A stretch of DNA of 64,000 nt from contig NZ_CP007509.1 of NCBI RefSeq assembly GCF_000661915.1, positions 4,229,501-4,293,500 of the forward strand. The letters are read 5' to 3'. The position numbers and the translations under genes were made by a program. Shown piece by piece: positions 37,944 through 46,845 of this stretch. A model generated the notes under the pieces. It had not been told where the DNA came from. It saw nothing but the letters and a program-made list of their open reading frames with translations, and searched no databases. This DNA comes from Stutzerimonas decontaminans. Its GTDB lineage: Bacteria > Pseudomonadota > Gammaproteobacteria > Pseudomonadales > Pseudomonadaceae. Each line of letters opens with the position of its first letter. Positions within the stretch are counted from its first letter, which is position 1.

Positions 37944-39302
37944 ATGGAAGTTAGCGTCTTTGGTTCTGGTTATGTGGGCCTCGTTCAAGCTGCCGTTCTG
38001 GCTGATGTAGGTCACCAAGTCATATGTGTGGACATAGACGACCGGAAAATAGTTCAGCTGCGGCAGGGCATTCCTTCTATCCATGAGCCAGGTCTAGCCG
38101 CTTTGCTCGAGGAGAACATCAAGGCTGGGCGCTTACATTTCACCACCCAAGCAAGCGATGCCGTAGCCCACGGAAAAGTGATCTTCATCGCCGTGGGCAC
38201 ACCGCCGAATGAAGACGGCTCTGCGGACCTGCAACACGTCCTAAGTGTTGCCCGCCAGATCGCAGGGATGATGGAGCAAGACCGCACCCTTGTGATCAAG
38301 TCCACCGTACCGGTTGGCACTGCAGACAAGGTCAGAATGGAAACACGCGCAACGCTCGATGCGCGCGATAAAACTCATCTGAACGCTTACGTCGTGTCCA
38401 ACCCCGAATTCCTGAAGGAAGGCAGCGCAGTCGCCGACTGCAGCCGCCCCGACCGCATCATCATCGGTAGCCAGGACCCGATCGCTCAGGCGCAAATGGC
38501 CGAGCTGTACGCGCCATTCAACCGCAACCACGAACGCACCACCTACATGGACAACCGCAGCGCCGAGTTGGTCAAGTACGCGGCCAACGCGATGCTCGCC
38601 ACCCGCATCAGCTTTATGAACGAGCTGGCCAGCCTGGCGGAAAGCCTAGGCGTGGACATCGAGGCGGTACGAAAGGGTATCGGCTCTGATCCAAGAATCG
38701 GTTATCACTTCATTTATCCCGGATGTGGCTTCGGCGGTTCGTGCTTCCCGAAGGACCTGAAGGCTCTGATCCATACCGCGGAAGAAAACGGAATCGAGCC
38801 ACGTCTGCTCAGGACTGTCACGCGGATCAACGACGATCAGCGGCAGCTCCTTCTGCACAAACTAAAAGCCCAATTTCCCGAAGGGCTGGCCGGTAAATCT
38901 ATCGCGGTCTGGGGTCTGGCGTTCAAACCCAATACCGACGATATGCGCGAAGCACCGAGTCGCTATCTCATGGAAGCGCTCTGGGCAGAAGGCGCCCGCG
39001 TGCGCGCCTTCGATCCGGAGGCCATGACTGAGTGCCGCCGCATCTACGGCTACAGGAATGACCTCGAACTTTGCGCAACCCGGGATGACACCTTGCAGGA
39101 TGCCGATGCTCTCGTGATCTGCACCGAGTGGAAGGCGTTTCGTGTAGTCGATTTTGACGAGCTGAGGAAAAAGCTTCGCGCGCGACTGGTTATCGACGGC
39201 CGCAACCTGTTCAACCCACAGCAGCTGGCACGCGCCGGGCTGCATTACATCGGCATTGGCTTACCCTATATCCGCCCTTCGAGCGCATCGGTCCCAGCAT
39301 GA
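37944..39302 (+). CDS. ugd: UDP-glucose 6-dehydrogenase
   Basis: Oxidises UDP-glucose twice to UDP-glucuronate with two NAD+. The 452-residue protein has the N-terminal GSGYVG dinucleotide fold, the GTPPNEDGSAD segment, STVPVGT, the catalytic Cys267 in GCGFGGSCFPKD and the C-terminal UDP-binding domain (WGLAFKPNTDDMREAPS). It is the first gene of the rightward exopolysaccharide operon and feeds the epimerase encoded next, whose start overlaps its stop. This suggests that uronic acids (glucuronate or galacturonate) are in the polymer. Confidence 0.93.
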   Translation: MEVSVFGSGYVGLVQAAVLADVGHQVICVDIDDRKIVQLRQGIPSIHEPGLAALLEENIKAGRLHFTTQASDAVAHGKVIFIAVGTPPNEDGSADLQHVLSVARQIAGMMEQDRTLVIKSTVPVGTADKVRMETRATLDARDKTHLNAYVVSNPEFLKEGSAVADCSRPDRIIIGSQDPIAQAQMAELYAPFNRNHERTTYMDNRSAELVKYAANAMLATRISFMNELASLAESLGVDIEAVRKGIGSDPRIGYHFIYPGCGFGGSCFPKDLKALIHTAEENGIEPRLLRTVTRINDDQRQLLLHKLKAQFPEGLAGKSIAVWGLAFKPNTDDMREAPSRYLMEALWAEGARVRAFDPEAMTECRRIYGYRNDLELCATRDDTLQDADALVICTEWKAFRVVDFDELRKKLRARLVIDGRNLFNPQQLARAGLHYIGIGLPYIRPSSASVPA

Positions 39303-40372
39303 AGACGTTAGTTACTGGAGCGGCCGGGTTCATAGGCGCGCATACCACTCTGCGCCTGCTGCGAGAGGGCCATGAGGTTATCGGTCTGGATAACTTCAAC
39401 GATTATTATGACCCGCAGCTAAAGGAAGCACGGGTGCGGTGGGTGCAGGAAGCAGCTGGCGACTTCCCGCTGTACCGTATCGATGTCGAAGACCACGACG
39501 AACTCGAACGGCTTTTTGCCAAGCATCGTCCGGACGCAGTCATCCACCTCGCTGCCCAGGCGGGCGTGCGCTATTCGCTGGACAACCCGCGCGCTTATCT
39601 GGATAGCAACCTTGCAGGGTTCCTAAACCTGTTGGAGGCCTGCCGCCGCCATCCAGTGCAACATCTGATCTTCGCGTCGTCCAGCTCGGTATACGGCGCC
39701 AACCACTGCACGCCTTACTCCGAGCGGCACAATACCGACCACCCTTTGTCGCTGTACGCCGCCAGCAAGAAGGCCAACGAAGCGATGGCACACAGCTACA
39801 GCCACCTGTTCGGCATCCCCGCAACCGGCCTGCGCTTCTTCACGGTATATGGCCCCTGGGGCCGGCCAGACATGTCACCCATGCTGTTCGCCAGTGCTAT
39901 CAGCCATGGACAGCCATTGAAGCTTTTCAACCACGGCGAACATCAGCGGGACTTTACCTACATCGACGACATCGTCGAAAGCCTGGTGCGCCTGCTGCCG
40001 CAACCACCTAGTGCCAATCAATACTGGAATCACGGGGACCCTGACCCTTCGACCAGCGCGGCGCCTTGGCGCCTCTACAACATCGGCGGCAACCGCCCTG
40101 TTCATCTACGCGTCTACGTCGACACCCTGGCCCGTCTGCTGGGCCTGCAGGCCCAGCTGCAGTTGCTGCCATTGCAACCAGGTGACGTGATCAATACCTG
40201 TGCGGACGCCAGTGCACTGGAAGAGGCTATCGGCTTCACACCGCAAACCTCCCTGGATGAAGGGCTCGCACACTTCGTCGCATGGTTCCGTAGCTACTAC
40301 CTTCGTCCGCTCAACATACCGGTAGTCAACGAACAAGCCTGCTCGCTCGAACCTAAAGGAGAGATAGCATGA
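39299..40372 (+). CDS. NAD-dependent sugar-nucleotide epimerase (probable UDP-glucuronate 4-epimerase)
   Basis: Short-chain dehydrogenase-type epimerase of 357 residues. It has the Rossmann motif TGAAGFIGAH (residues 6-15), DNFNDYYDPQLKEARV as in UDP-glucuronate epimerases, the SSVYG segment and the catalytic Tyr-x-x-x-Lys in LYAASKKANE. Homologues interconvert UDP-glucuronate and UDP-galacturonate, which fits its place directly after ugd (overlap ATGA). The substrate is inferred from homology and context. Confidence 0.88.
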   Translation: MKTLVTGAAGFIGAHTTLRLLREGHEVIGLDNFNDYYDPQLKEARVRWVQEAAGDFPLYRIDVEDHDELERLFAKHRPDAVIHLAAQAGVRYSLDNPRAYLDSNLAGFLNLLEACRRHPVQHLIFASSSSVYGANHCTPYSERHNTDHPLSLYAASKKANEAMAHSYSHLFGIPATGLRFFTVYGPWGRPDMSPMLFASAISHGQPLKLFNHGEHQRDFTYIDDIVESLVRLLPQPPSANQYWNHGDPDPSTSAAPWRLYNIGGNRPVHLRVYVDTLARLLGLQAQLQLLPLQPGDVINTCADASALEEAIGFTPQTSLDEGLAHFVAWFRSYYLRPLNIPVVNEQACSLEPKGEIA

Positions 40373-41136
40373 TGGAGACGCCTGCGGAGACATTGGTGCC
40401 TGACCCGAGCGCCCGAGAGGAGCTGCCGAGCTGGGAAAAGCGCCGTAGCCCGGCCCTGCGCGATAAAATCGACGCTGCCGTCCTGCTCCAGCAACGCGGC
40501 TGGCTTCTAGGTCGGCCTGGAGGGACCCCTTGGAGCCTTTCGCGCACCAAGCGCGTGACCGAAGCCCTATGTGCTGTCGTGATGTTGATCGTGCTGTCGC
40601 CGCTGCTGGTCATGGTTGCGGCGAGCATCAAGCTTACGAGCCAGGGACCAGTTTTTTTTATTCAGCAACGCACCGGCTTTCGCGGCCGCCGTTTCGGCAT
40701 GGTCAAGTTCCGGACCATGGTCGTGAACGCCGAAGAGCTGAAAGAGAGCCTACGGCACCTGAACAAGCATGGTGCAGGCTCGGTCGACTTCAAGATCGAC
40801 CGCGATCCTCGGGTGACCGCCATAGGGCAATGGCTTCGACGCTCCAGTCTCGATGAACTACCCAACCTACTCAACGTAGTACGCGGGGACATGCGCCTGG
40901 TGGGGCCACGCCCGACCTCATTCGACGCACATCGCTATCACAACCATCACCTGGGACGGCTAAGCATCTATCCCGGCATCACTGGGCTCTGGCAGATATC
41001 CGGCCGCAGTGAAATCGACTTCGATGACCGAGTTGCGCTTGATCTGGCCTATATCTCCCAACAAAGCCCCTGGCTCGACCTAAAAATCCTACTCAAAACC
41101 CCTTTCAAGGTCGTCAGCGGCCATGGAGCAAGCTAA
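40369..41136 (+). CDS. Undecaprenyl-phosphate sugar phosphotransferase (priming glycosyltransferase)
   Basis: This enzyme transfers a sugar-1-phosphate to undecaprenyl phosphate, the first committed step of polymer assembly. The 255-residue protein is the short type, with one membrane-inserting hydrophobic segment (about residues 64-88) and the catalytic PGT domain: FFIQQRTGFRGRRFGMVKFR, the RRSSLDELPNLLNVV acidic motif and RGDMRLVGPRP. The large N-terminal membrane region of WbaP/WcaJ is missing. The first sugar (glucose or galactose is common) cannot be determined. Both ends overlap neighbouring genes. Confidence 0.93.
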   Translation: MMETPAETLVPDPSAREELPSWEKRRSPALRDKIDAAVLLQQRGWLLGRPGGTPWSLSRTKRVTEALCAVVMLIVLSPLLVMVAASIKLTSQGPVFFIQQRTGFRGRRFGMVKFRTMVVNAEELKESLRHLNKHGAGSVDFKIDRDPRVTAIGQWLRRSSLDELPNLLNVVRGDMRLVGPRPTSFDAHRYHNHHLGRLSIYPGITGLWQISGRSEIDFDDRVALDLAYISQQSPWLDLKILLKTPFKVVSGHGAS

Positions 41137-41765
41137 TGGACGGTTCACTCCCAACCATCCGTCTGGACGTCACCACTCCGAGCGAAATCAACATCGCCTC
41201 CACCGTGCTCGATCAACAGCAGCAGGTATTGCTATTGACCAGCGCCAATAAAGGCTGCGGTGTGACGACCAGTGCCATCACCATGGCTCACCAGCTTGCT
41301 TCTGCCTGTACCGGAAAGGTGCTACTGATTGATGCGAGCCTCTCGGCCAACAGCGTCACATGTCAGCTCGGTCTGCAAGAGCGTCCGGGCTTCCTGGACC
41401 TAGCGGCGGGTCACATAACTGCGCTGGATGATTGCCTGACGGAGCTGCCCGCCAATTCGTTCGACCTGCTGCCTCTGGGGCAGCGCAGCAGTGACAGCCG
41501 GGGGCTTTCGACTGAGCAGTTGCGGCAGCTTCTTGCACAGCTCAGCGAGCGCTACCGCTTCGTGGTGATTGATGGTGAAGCTGTCTACACCGGCGGCGAC
41601 ACGCTGACCATAGGTTCACTGGTCGACGGCGTCATCCTGGTGGTGCGCGCCGAAGAAACCCGCTGGGAAGTCGCCCAGGCCGCAGCGCCTGGCGCTGGCT
41701 GGTGCCAAATTGATGGGGAGCGTGTTCAACGCACGCAAGTACTACATGCCCAAATGGGTCTATGA
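41136..41765 (+). CDS. Degenerate CpsD/CapB-like ATPase, C-terminus altered by a frameshift
   Basis: The protein resembles the cytoplasmic tyrosine-kinase/ATPase partner of Wzz proteins (BY-kinase fold): VLLIDASLSAN and FVVIDGEAV correspond to the Walker A' and B motifs. The P-loop reads SANKGCGVTTSA, with Val where the essential Lys of GK(S/T) is expected, so kinase activity is doubtful. After GCA GCG at 41682-41687 the reading frame changes. In the +1 frame a family-like end follows (RLALAGAKLMGSVFNARKYY to VYDHL, stop 41773-41775). A two-base deletion in a GC run explains this. As written the protein ends in about 26 unrelated residues. It may still act as a regulatory pseudo-kinase. Confidence 0.8.
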   Translation: MDGSLPTIRLDVTTPSEINIASTVLDQQQQVLLLTSANKGCGVTTSAITMAHQLASACTGKVLLIDASLSANSVTCQLGLQERPGFLDLAAGHITALDDCLTELPANSFDLLPLGQRSSDSRGLSTEQLRQLLAQLSERYRFVVIDGEAVYTGGDTLTIGSLVDGVILVVRAEETRWEVAQAAAPGAGWCQIDGERVQRTQVLHAQMGL

Positions 41766-41784
41766 CCACCTCTGAGGCGCCATC

Positions 41785-42786
41785 ATGAATTTCAAATCGG
41801 TACCCCTGCTTCTGGCTTTAGCCGGCTGCTCCAGCCCAGCAGTCCAGCACATGCCCGCGGAAATTGTGACGGCAGCCCCTTCCGACGCACTGCGCACTGA
41901 GGTGTTCACAATTGAAAAAACGCTGCGCCCTCAGGACGTTCTGGACTTGATCTTCTACATCGACCATACCAGCGTGCGGCCCTACCGCATCCAGCCTGGT
42001 GATCAGGTGGAGATCAACTTCCTCACCGCACCGGAGCTCAGCGGCACCAAACTGGTCATGCCCGACGGCACCATCGAGCTGCCTTATGTCGGTACGCTGG
42101 CAATCGCCGGCATGACAGCTTTGCAGGCCCAGGACAAGGTCATCGGTAGCTATCAGGCGATTCTCAAACGCCCCGTTGTATCGCTGTCGGTACCCCGTCC
42201 GCTTACCGCGGAAGAAAACCTCCGTCTGACGCTGAACCATCCCGCTACCGGACTGAGCCGAGAAATCACCGTGGGCTCGGACGGCCGCGCCATGTTTCCG
42301 CTCATCGGCGCTGTTGCGCTCCAGGGCATGACGCTCGCCCAACTCAACACCACCCTCAACGAGCGCTACGCCGCACATGCAGCCAACGTGCAAGTGGACG
42401 CGTTACTCAAGAGCACCAGCGCAAACGAGATATTTGTACTCGGTGAAGTGACCCAGCCTGGCGTGTATCCGATCCGTCGGCCGGTCTCGGTGCTTGAGGC
42501 GCTGACCCTGGCACATGGCGCCAACCCGCTGGCTCGCCTGGACTCGGTAGTGATCATGCGGCGCAAAGGCGACCAGATGGAAGCGCGACTGTACGACGTT
42601 GGCAAAGCACTTGACGCCTCGGCCGATACCTTTGCCTACCTGCAACCGGACGATTTGCTCTACGTGCCCAAGACCAAGCTTGCGCGGGCGGGGGAGATCA
42701 GCCGACAGGTTGCTGATGTGCTGCTGTTCAACGGAGTCGGCTTCGGCTTCTCATACCGGGTCGACAATAAGGATGACGACAATTGA
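41785..42786 (+). CDS. Polysaccharide export lipoprotein (Wza-like)
   Basis: Outer-membrane polysaccharide export (OPX) protein of 333 residues. A lipoprotein signal (LLLALAGCSS, Cys15) is followed by the polysaccharide export domain (YRIQPGDQVEINFLTAPELS) and two SLBB-type repeats (FPLIGAVALQGMTLAQL and EIFVLGEVTQPGVYPIRRP). It would form the exit channel for the polymer. The ribosome-binding GAGG overlaps the family-like end of the preceding ATPase gene, supporting an intact operon. Confidence 0.9.
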   Translation: MNFKSVPLLLALAGCSSPAVQHMPAEIVTAAPSDALRTEVFTIEKTLRPQDVLDLIFYIDHTSVRPYRIQPGDQVEINFLTAPELSGTKLVMPDGTIELPYVGTLAIAGMTALQAQDKVIGSYQAILKRPVVSLSVPRPLTAEENLRLTLNHPATGLSREITVGSDGRAMFPLIGAVALQGMTLAQLNTTLNERYAAHAANVQVDALLKSTSANEIFVLGEVTQPGVYPIRRPVSVLEALTLAHGANPLARLDSVVIMRRKGDQMEARLYDVGKALDASADTFAYLQPDDLLYVPKTKLARAGEISRQVADVLLFNGVGFGFSYRVDNKDDDN

Positions 42787-42800
42787 ACAGGTTGCAGGTC

Positions 42801-44393
42801 ATGTCCCCGAAAGAAAATTATCTGCATGAGTTTCTGCGCATTTTCTTTGCCAACCGGCAGGTCATCAAACGGGTCTTCTTGGTATTCGCTGTTATCACGC
42901 TAATGATGCCGCTGCTGCTCAAGCAGACCTTCGACATCACAGCCGAAGTGTTGGTGCAATCCAAGAAGCTGCCCCAGAGCGATGCCAACACCGCGCTTAG
43001 CCAGGAGACGGACAAGTTCCTACCGCCGTCGCTGGCCGATATGGAAACGGAAAGCAACATTCTTCGTTCGCCCTCGTTGATGCGCGAAACGGTTCGCCAG
43101 CTGCATCAGGAAGGTGTGTACAGCCCGAGCCAAGGCATCCTTCATACATTGGCGCTAAATCCGCTGCGCACCTACGTCGCCAATCCACTGCGCGAGCATG
43201 TCATTAACCCCTTGCGAAGCGCCGTAGGGCTTGAGATCGATCCAGTGCGCGACGGTACCGTCGACGCCTTGACCGAGCAGGCGCGCGCCGCACTGACCGT
43301 CGAGACCCTGCCCGGATCCAACGTCATCTCGGTGAGCTACAGCTTTGCCGATCCCGAGCTGGGCACCAGGCTAGTCACCCGCTTATTGGAAAACTACCTC
43401 AAGAGTCGTCAGAACCTGCAGTCCAGCGACTTGCCCGAGTCCTTTTTCGAGCAGAAAAAGAGCCAGTACCAGGTCCGCATTGGCGAGCTCGAACAGCGCC
43501 GCAGAAGTCTGCTAGAAAGCATCGGCGCGTCTGACCCCAAGGAAGAGATCACCTTTCGCCTGAACGCAATCAATACAGAAGAGCAGGCGTTGAATCTTTA
43601 CCGTGACCGTTTCCTTGAAAATCAGCGCTGGCTCGACTACCTCAACAGCAATCTCAGGGCGGCCCGCAAGGCCAGCTTCAATGACGCCACCTTTCCGTTC
43701 ACCTTCACCCACACGGTGGACAATGCCGCCTACGAAGACCGCGAAATCAAACAGCTCGGCGAAAAGCTGATCGACCAGGTCAGCAACTATGGCAATGCTA
43801 CCGCCTCGTTCCAGGAAAACAGCCTGCCGGTGCAACAACAACGCGAGCGCATTGCTCGCACACGCGACCAATTCCTGAACGTCGTGGAGAACCGCATTCT
43901 CGAGCGCAACAGCGAGCTCGCGACGTTGCAAAAGGTCATTGCACAGAAAACTGAACGCATCGACGAATACAAGGCTCGCGTAAGTGACCTGCAGAACGTC
44001 CAGGCGCAACTTCGCCTGTTTGATACTGAGATCGATGCGCTGCATAAGGCGTTCTTCACCTATACACAGCGCTATGAGGAGAGCCGCTCGCAAGGACTGC
44101 TCGATGGCAGTGCGTCCAATGCCCGAGTGCTCAGCTGGCCGTACGAACCGTCAGAGCCGGCCTTTCCCAAGCCTATGCTGATCCTGCCGCTAGGCCTGTT
44201 GACCGGGCTGATGCTCGCCGTGTCGCTCGGATACCTGCGCGAGTTCTTCGACCATCGCTTCAAGCATCCGGCACAGTTGACGGAGCATCTGGGCCTTCCG
44301 GTCCTGATCGTGATCAACGAGAAAGAGGTTCCTCAGCCTACCGCACCGAAAGCCTGGAGTTGGCCATGGGTCTGGTACTGGATACGGCAGTGA
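42801..44393 (+). CDS. Wzz-family chain-length determinant / polysaccharide co-polymerase
   Basis: The 530-residue inner-membrane protein controls polymer length. A first membrane segment (about residues 20-40, VFLVFAVITLMMPLLL) follows a cytoplasmic start. A large periplasmic coiled-coil section comes next (LEQRRRSLLESIGAS, then IARTRDQFLNVVENRILERN), and a second membrane segment near residue 470 (PMLILPLGLLTGLMLAVSL). No kinase domain is fused, so its cytoplasmic partner would be the degenerate ATPase encoded upstream. ATG 42801 was chosen over a TTG at 42783 that overlaps the previous gene. Confidence 0.88.
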   Translation: MSPKENYLHEFLRIFFANRQVIKRVFLVFAVITLMMPLLLKQTFDITAEVLVQSKKLPQSDANTALSQETDKFLPPSLADMETESNILRSPSLMRETVRQLHQEGVYSPSQGILHTLALNPLRTYVANPLREHVINPLRSAVGLEIDPVRDGTVDALTEQARAALTVETLPGSNVISVSYSFADPELGTRLVTRLLENYLKSRQNLQSSDLPESFFEQKKSQYQVRIGELEQRRRSLLESIGASDPKEEITFRLNAINTEEQALNLYRDRFLENQRWLDYLNSNLRAARKASFNDATFPFTFTHTVDNAAYEDREIKQLGEKLIDQVSNYGNATASFQENSLPVQQQRERIARTRDQFLNVVENRILERNSELATLQKVIAQKTERIDEYKARVSDLQNVQAQLRLFDTEIDALHKAFFTYTQRYEESRSQGLLDGSASNARVLSWPYEPSEPAFPKPMLILPLGLLTGLMLAVSLGYLREFFDHRFKHPAQLTEHLGLPVLIVINEKEVPQPTAPKAWSWPWVWYWIRQ

Positions 44394-45475
44394 CCGAAGT
44401 GGAACAGCCAGCGACGCTGCCGATCATTCATTTGATCAGCAGCAGCGGCTTCTACGGCGCGGAACGTATGCTGCTGGATCATTGTCAGGGTACGCCTGGC
44501 CAGCATCAGGTTGTGTTTCTCGACGCACCCGTCGCGTTAATCGAGCGCTTTCGCCAGGCAGGTGTAGACAGCCTCGCCTGCCGAAACCTGACGGAGCTAC
44601 TGCGCCACGTGCGTCAGCGCCGCACCGAGCAGCCCTTAATCAACACCCATAACTTCAAGGGGATGATTTTCGGCTCGATCGCTGCCGCTCTGTACAGCCT
44701 GCCGCTGGTGACCACGCAGCACGGCTTTACCCCACGCAGTCGCAAGCAACGGTTCTACACCTGGGCCAGCTTGCAGCTGTGCCGTCTTCCTCAAGTACGC
44801 CAGATCGTCTGCGTGGCTGACAGCATTGAGCGCATACATCGTGCAGCTGGCGTTCACAGGGACAAGCTACACGTAATTCCCAATGGCCTCCCCGAGACAG
44901 CCTCGATACCGGCCGGAACAAACGCAGACACGCCGCTGATCGGCTATGCCGGCCGTCTTAGCGCCGAGAAAGGACCCGACCTCTTTCTCGATGCGCTGAT
45001 TCCACTGTGTCTAAGCCATCCAGACTGGCATGCCGTTGTATTGGGCGATGGCGAGGAACGCGAAACTCTACAGGCTCGGATTGACGATGCCGGCCTGGCA
45101 GAGCGTATCCGCTTGCTCGGCTATCAGCAGGACATGCCGGCATGGCTATCTCGTCTGTCGGTGCTGGTGATTAGCTCGCGTACCGAAGGCACCCCAATGA
45201 TCCTGCTCGAGGCCATGCAGGCCGGGACGCCGGTTGCCGCGTTTGGGGTCGGTGGCATACCGGACATGCTTAGCGACGAGCACGACGGACTGCTGGCGAT
45301 ACCTGGCGACGTCGCATCCCTTGCCAGGCAAATCGAACGTCTGGTCTGTGAGCCTGGGCTTGCCGGGCGCCTTTCCGCCCAGGCACAAGCGACGCAGCGC
45401 AGCCGCTACCATCTTCCCGTGCTCGCGGAGCGCTGGTCGCAGCTGTACTACCGCGCCAGAGGGCTGACAGGATGA
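44366..45475 (+). CDS. Glycosyltransferase family 4
   Basis: GT-B fold glycosyltransferase of 369 residues. The N-terminal domain contains IIHLISSSGFYGAERMLL and INTHNFKGMIFG. The C-terminal nucleotide-sugar domain has IGYAGRLSAEKGPDLFLDAL and the E-x7-E-like SSRTEGTPMILLEAMQAGTP, characteristic of family 4. It adds one sugar to the lipid-linked repeat unit; donor and linkage are unknown. ATG 44366 has GGAG upstream and overlaps the end of the Wzz gene. Confidence 0.9.
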   Translation: MGLVLDTAVTEVEQPATLPIIHLISSSGFYGAERMLLDHCQGTPGQHQVVFLDAPVALIERFRQAGVDSLACRNLTELLRHVRQRRTEQPLINTHNFKGMIFGSIAAALYSLPLVTTQHGFTPRSRKQRFYTWASLQLCRLPQVRQIVCVADSIERIHRAAGVHRDKLHVIPNGLPETASIPAGTNADTPLIGYAGRLSAEKGPDLFLDALIPLCLSHPDWHAVVLGDGEERETLQARIDDAGLAERIRLLGYQQDMPAWLSRLSVLVISSRTEGTPMILLEAMQAGTPVAAFGVGGIPDMLSDEHDGLLAIPGDVASLARQIERLVCEPGLAGRLSAQAQATQRSRYHLPVLAERWSQLYYRARGLTG

Positions 45476-46845
45476 TCGCAACAGTAGCCGTGGGCGGCGC
45501 GCTGGCACTGATTTGCCTAGGACTACTGGCGAGCCCGTGGCCCTTCCTCTCGCCTGTCGTGATAGTCGGACTGGCGGGGCTGGCGGGGCTCTATCGCCGC
45601 CCCGCCTGGGGGTTACTCGGTATCGCTGCGCTGGTGCCGTTCGAAGGTCTGTTCAAGGGCAGCGACTTCACCGGGGCTAAGCTGCTTGGCGCCTCAATGA
45701 TCGTCATCCTTGCACTGCAGCTGCTGTTGCGACAGTTGCCTGACGAGCGCCTGCGAAACAATCTCTGGCGGCCGCTCGCCCTGTTCCTGCTCGCCTATCT
45801 GATCAGCCTGATGTTCAGCGAGCGATACGACCTTTCTCTAGGCCACCTGCGTGAGCTGGCCGTGGGCCTTGCGTTGTTCGTCATTACCGTGCTGGTCGCC
45901 GCTGAACTGAACATTAAGATGCTATTCAGGCTGGTATCGTTGAGCGTGGCTGCGACCTGCGCCCTGGCGCTGATATCGGCCAAGCACCAGATCGGCGGTC
46001 GGGCAATCGGCCTGCTCGAAGATGCCAATTATTTTGCATTGCTGATCGCCTTCGCCGCGCCGATGTCCGCCTGGCTCGCGTTGCGCGCGCCCCACCTGCT
46101 GGCAAGGGTGGCTTGGCTGGCTGTCACCCTGTTGCTGCTGGCTGGAATGACCAAGACCGACTCCCGCTCCGGACTGGTGGTGCTGGTCGGCTGCTTGTTG
46201 ATCGGGCTCTGGCATCATCGCGCCGAACTGCGCCAAATCCGCTCGCGACATCTGGGTTTCGTCCTCTTGGGAGCGGCCATTGTGATACCGCTGGGTCTGA
46301 TGTCCCTGCCGGCCGACTACGTGGCACGTATCAAATCCCTTGTCGAACTCAAATCTGGCATTAACGCTCATCAGGATGCTTCGCTCGGGCGTCGTGCCTC
46401 GTACCTGGTCGTTGGCAGCCAGATGATCCGTGATAATCCGCTGGCCGGCAGCGGTCCTGGGACCTTCCCAGTGCACTATGCCGCGACCGGCTTCGCCAAG
46501 GCATTTTCGGAGGAGGCCGGCACCGCCGATCTCTACCGTCGCGCACACAACACCTATCTGGAGATTTTCAGCGAGGTCGGCATCCCCGGCGGTTTGCTGT
46601 TCGCTGCACTGATCTTGCTCGGCCTTCGCAACTTCGAACGAGCACGACAGGCGTCGCAAGCCTGCGGAGATGCCGAGCGAGCCGACCTAGCCACCCACTT
46701 GGCCCTAAGTTTTCTGGCGATGGCATTGTTCCTGATGTTCCTCAGTGCCCCCAACCACAAATATCTATGGATCATGCTGGGCCTTTCCGGCTACTTGCGG
46801 CTCGAGGCTGAAGCTCGGCTCGCCCGCATGAGGCAGCTGGTATGA
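45472..46845 (+). CDS. O-antigen ligase/polymerase family membrane protein (Wzy/WaaL type)
   Basis: This 457-residue integral membrane protein has about ten membrane segments and the Wzy_C domain. The conserved part is the large periplasmic loop with GSGPGTFPVHYAATGF and RRAHNTYLEIFSEVGIPG, where Arg and His residues are typical of the family. As the only such gene in the locus it is probably the polymerase that joins repeat units in the periplasm. It overlaps both neighbours by four bases. Confidence 0.88.
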   Translation: MIATVAVGGALALICLGLLASPWPFLSPVVIVGLAGLAGLYRRPAWGLLGIAALVPFEGLFKGSDFTGAKLLGASMIVILALQLLLRQLPDERLRNNLWRPLALFLLAYLISLMFSERYDLSLGHLRELAVGLALFVITVLVAAELNIKMLFRLVSLSVAATCALALISAKHQIGGRAIGLLEDANYFALLIAFAAPMSAWLALRAPHLLARVAWLAVTLLLLAGMTKTDSRSGLVVLVGCLLIGLWHHRAELRQIRSRHLGFVLLGAAIVIPLGLMSLPADYVARIKSLVELKSGINAHQDASLGRRASYLVVGSQMIRDNPLAGSGPGTFPVHYAATGFAKAFSEEAGTADLYRRAHNTYLEIFSEVGIPGGLLFAALILLGLRNFERARQASQACGDAERADLATHLALSFLAMALFLMFLSAPNHKYLWIMLGLSGYLRLEAEARLARMRQLV

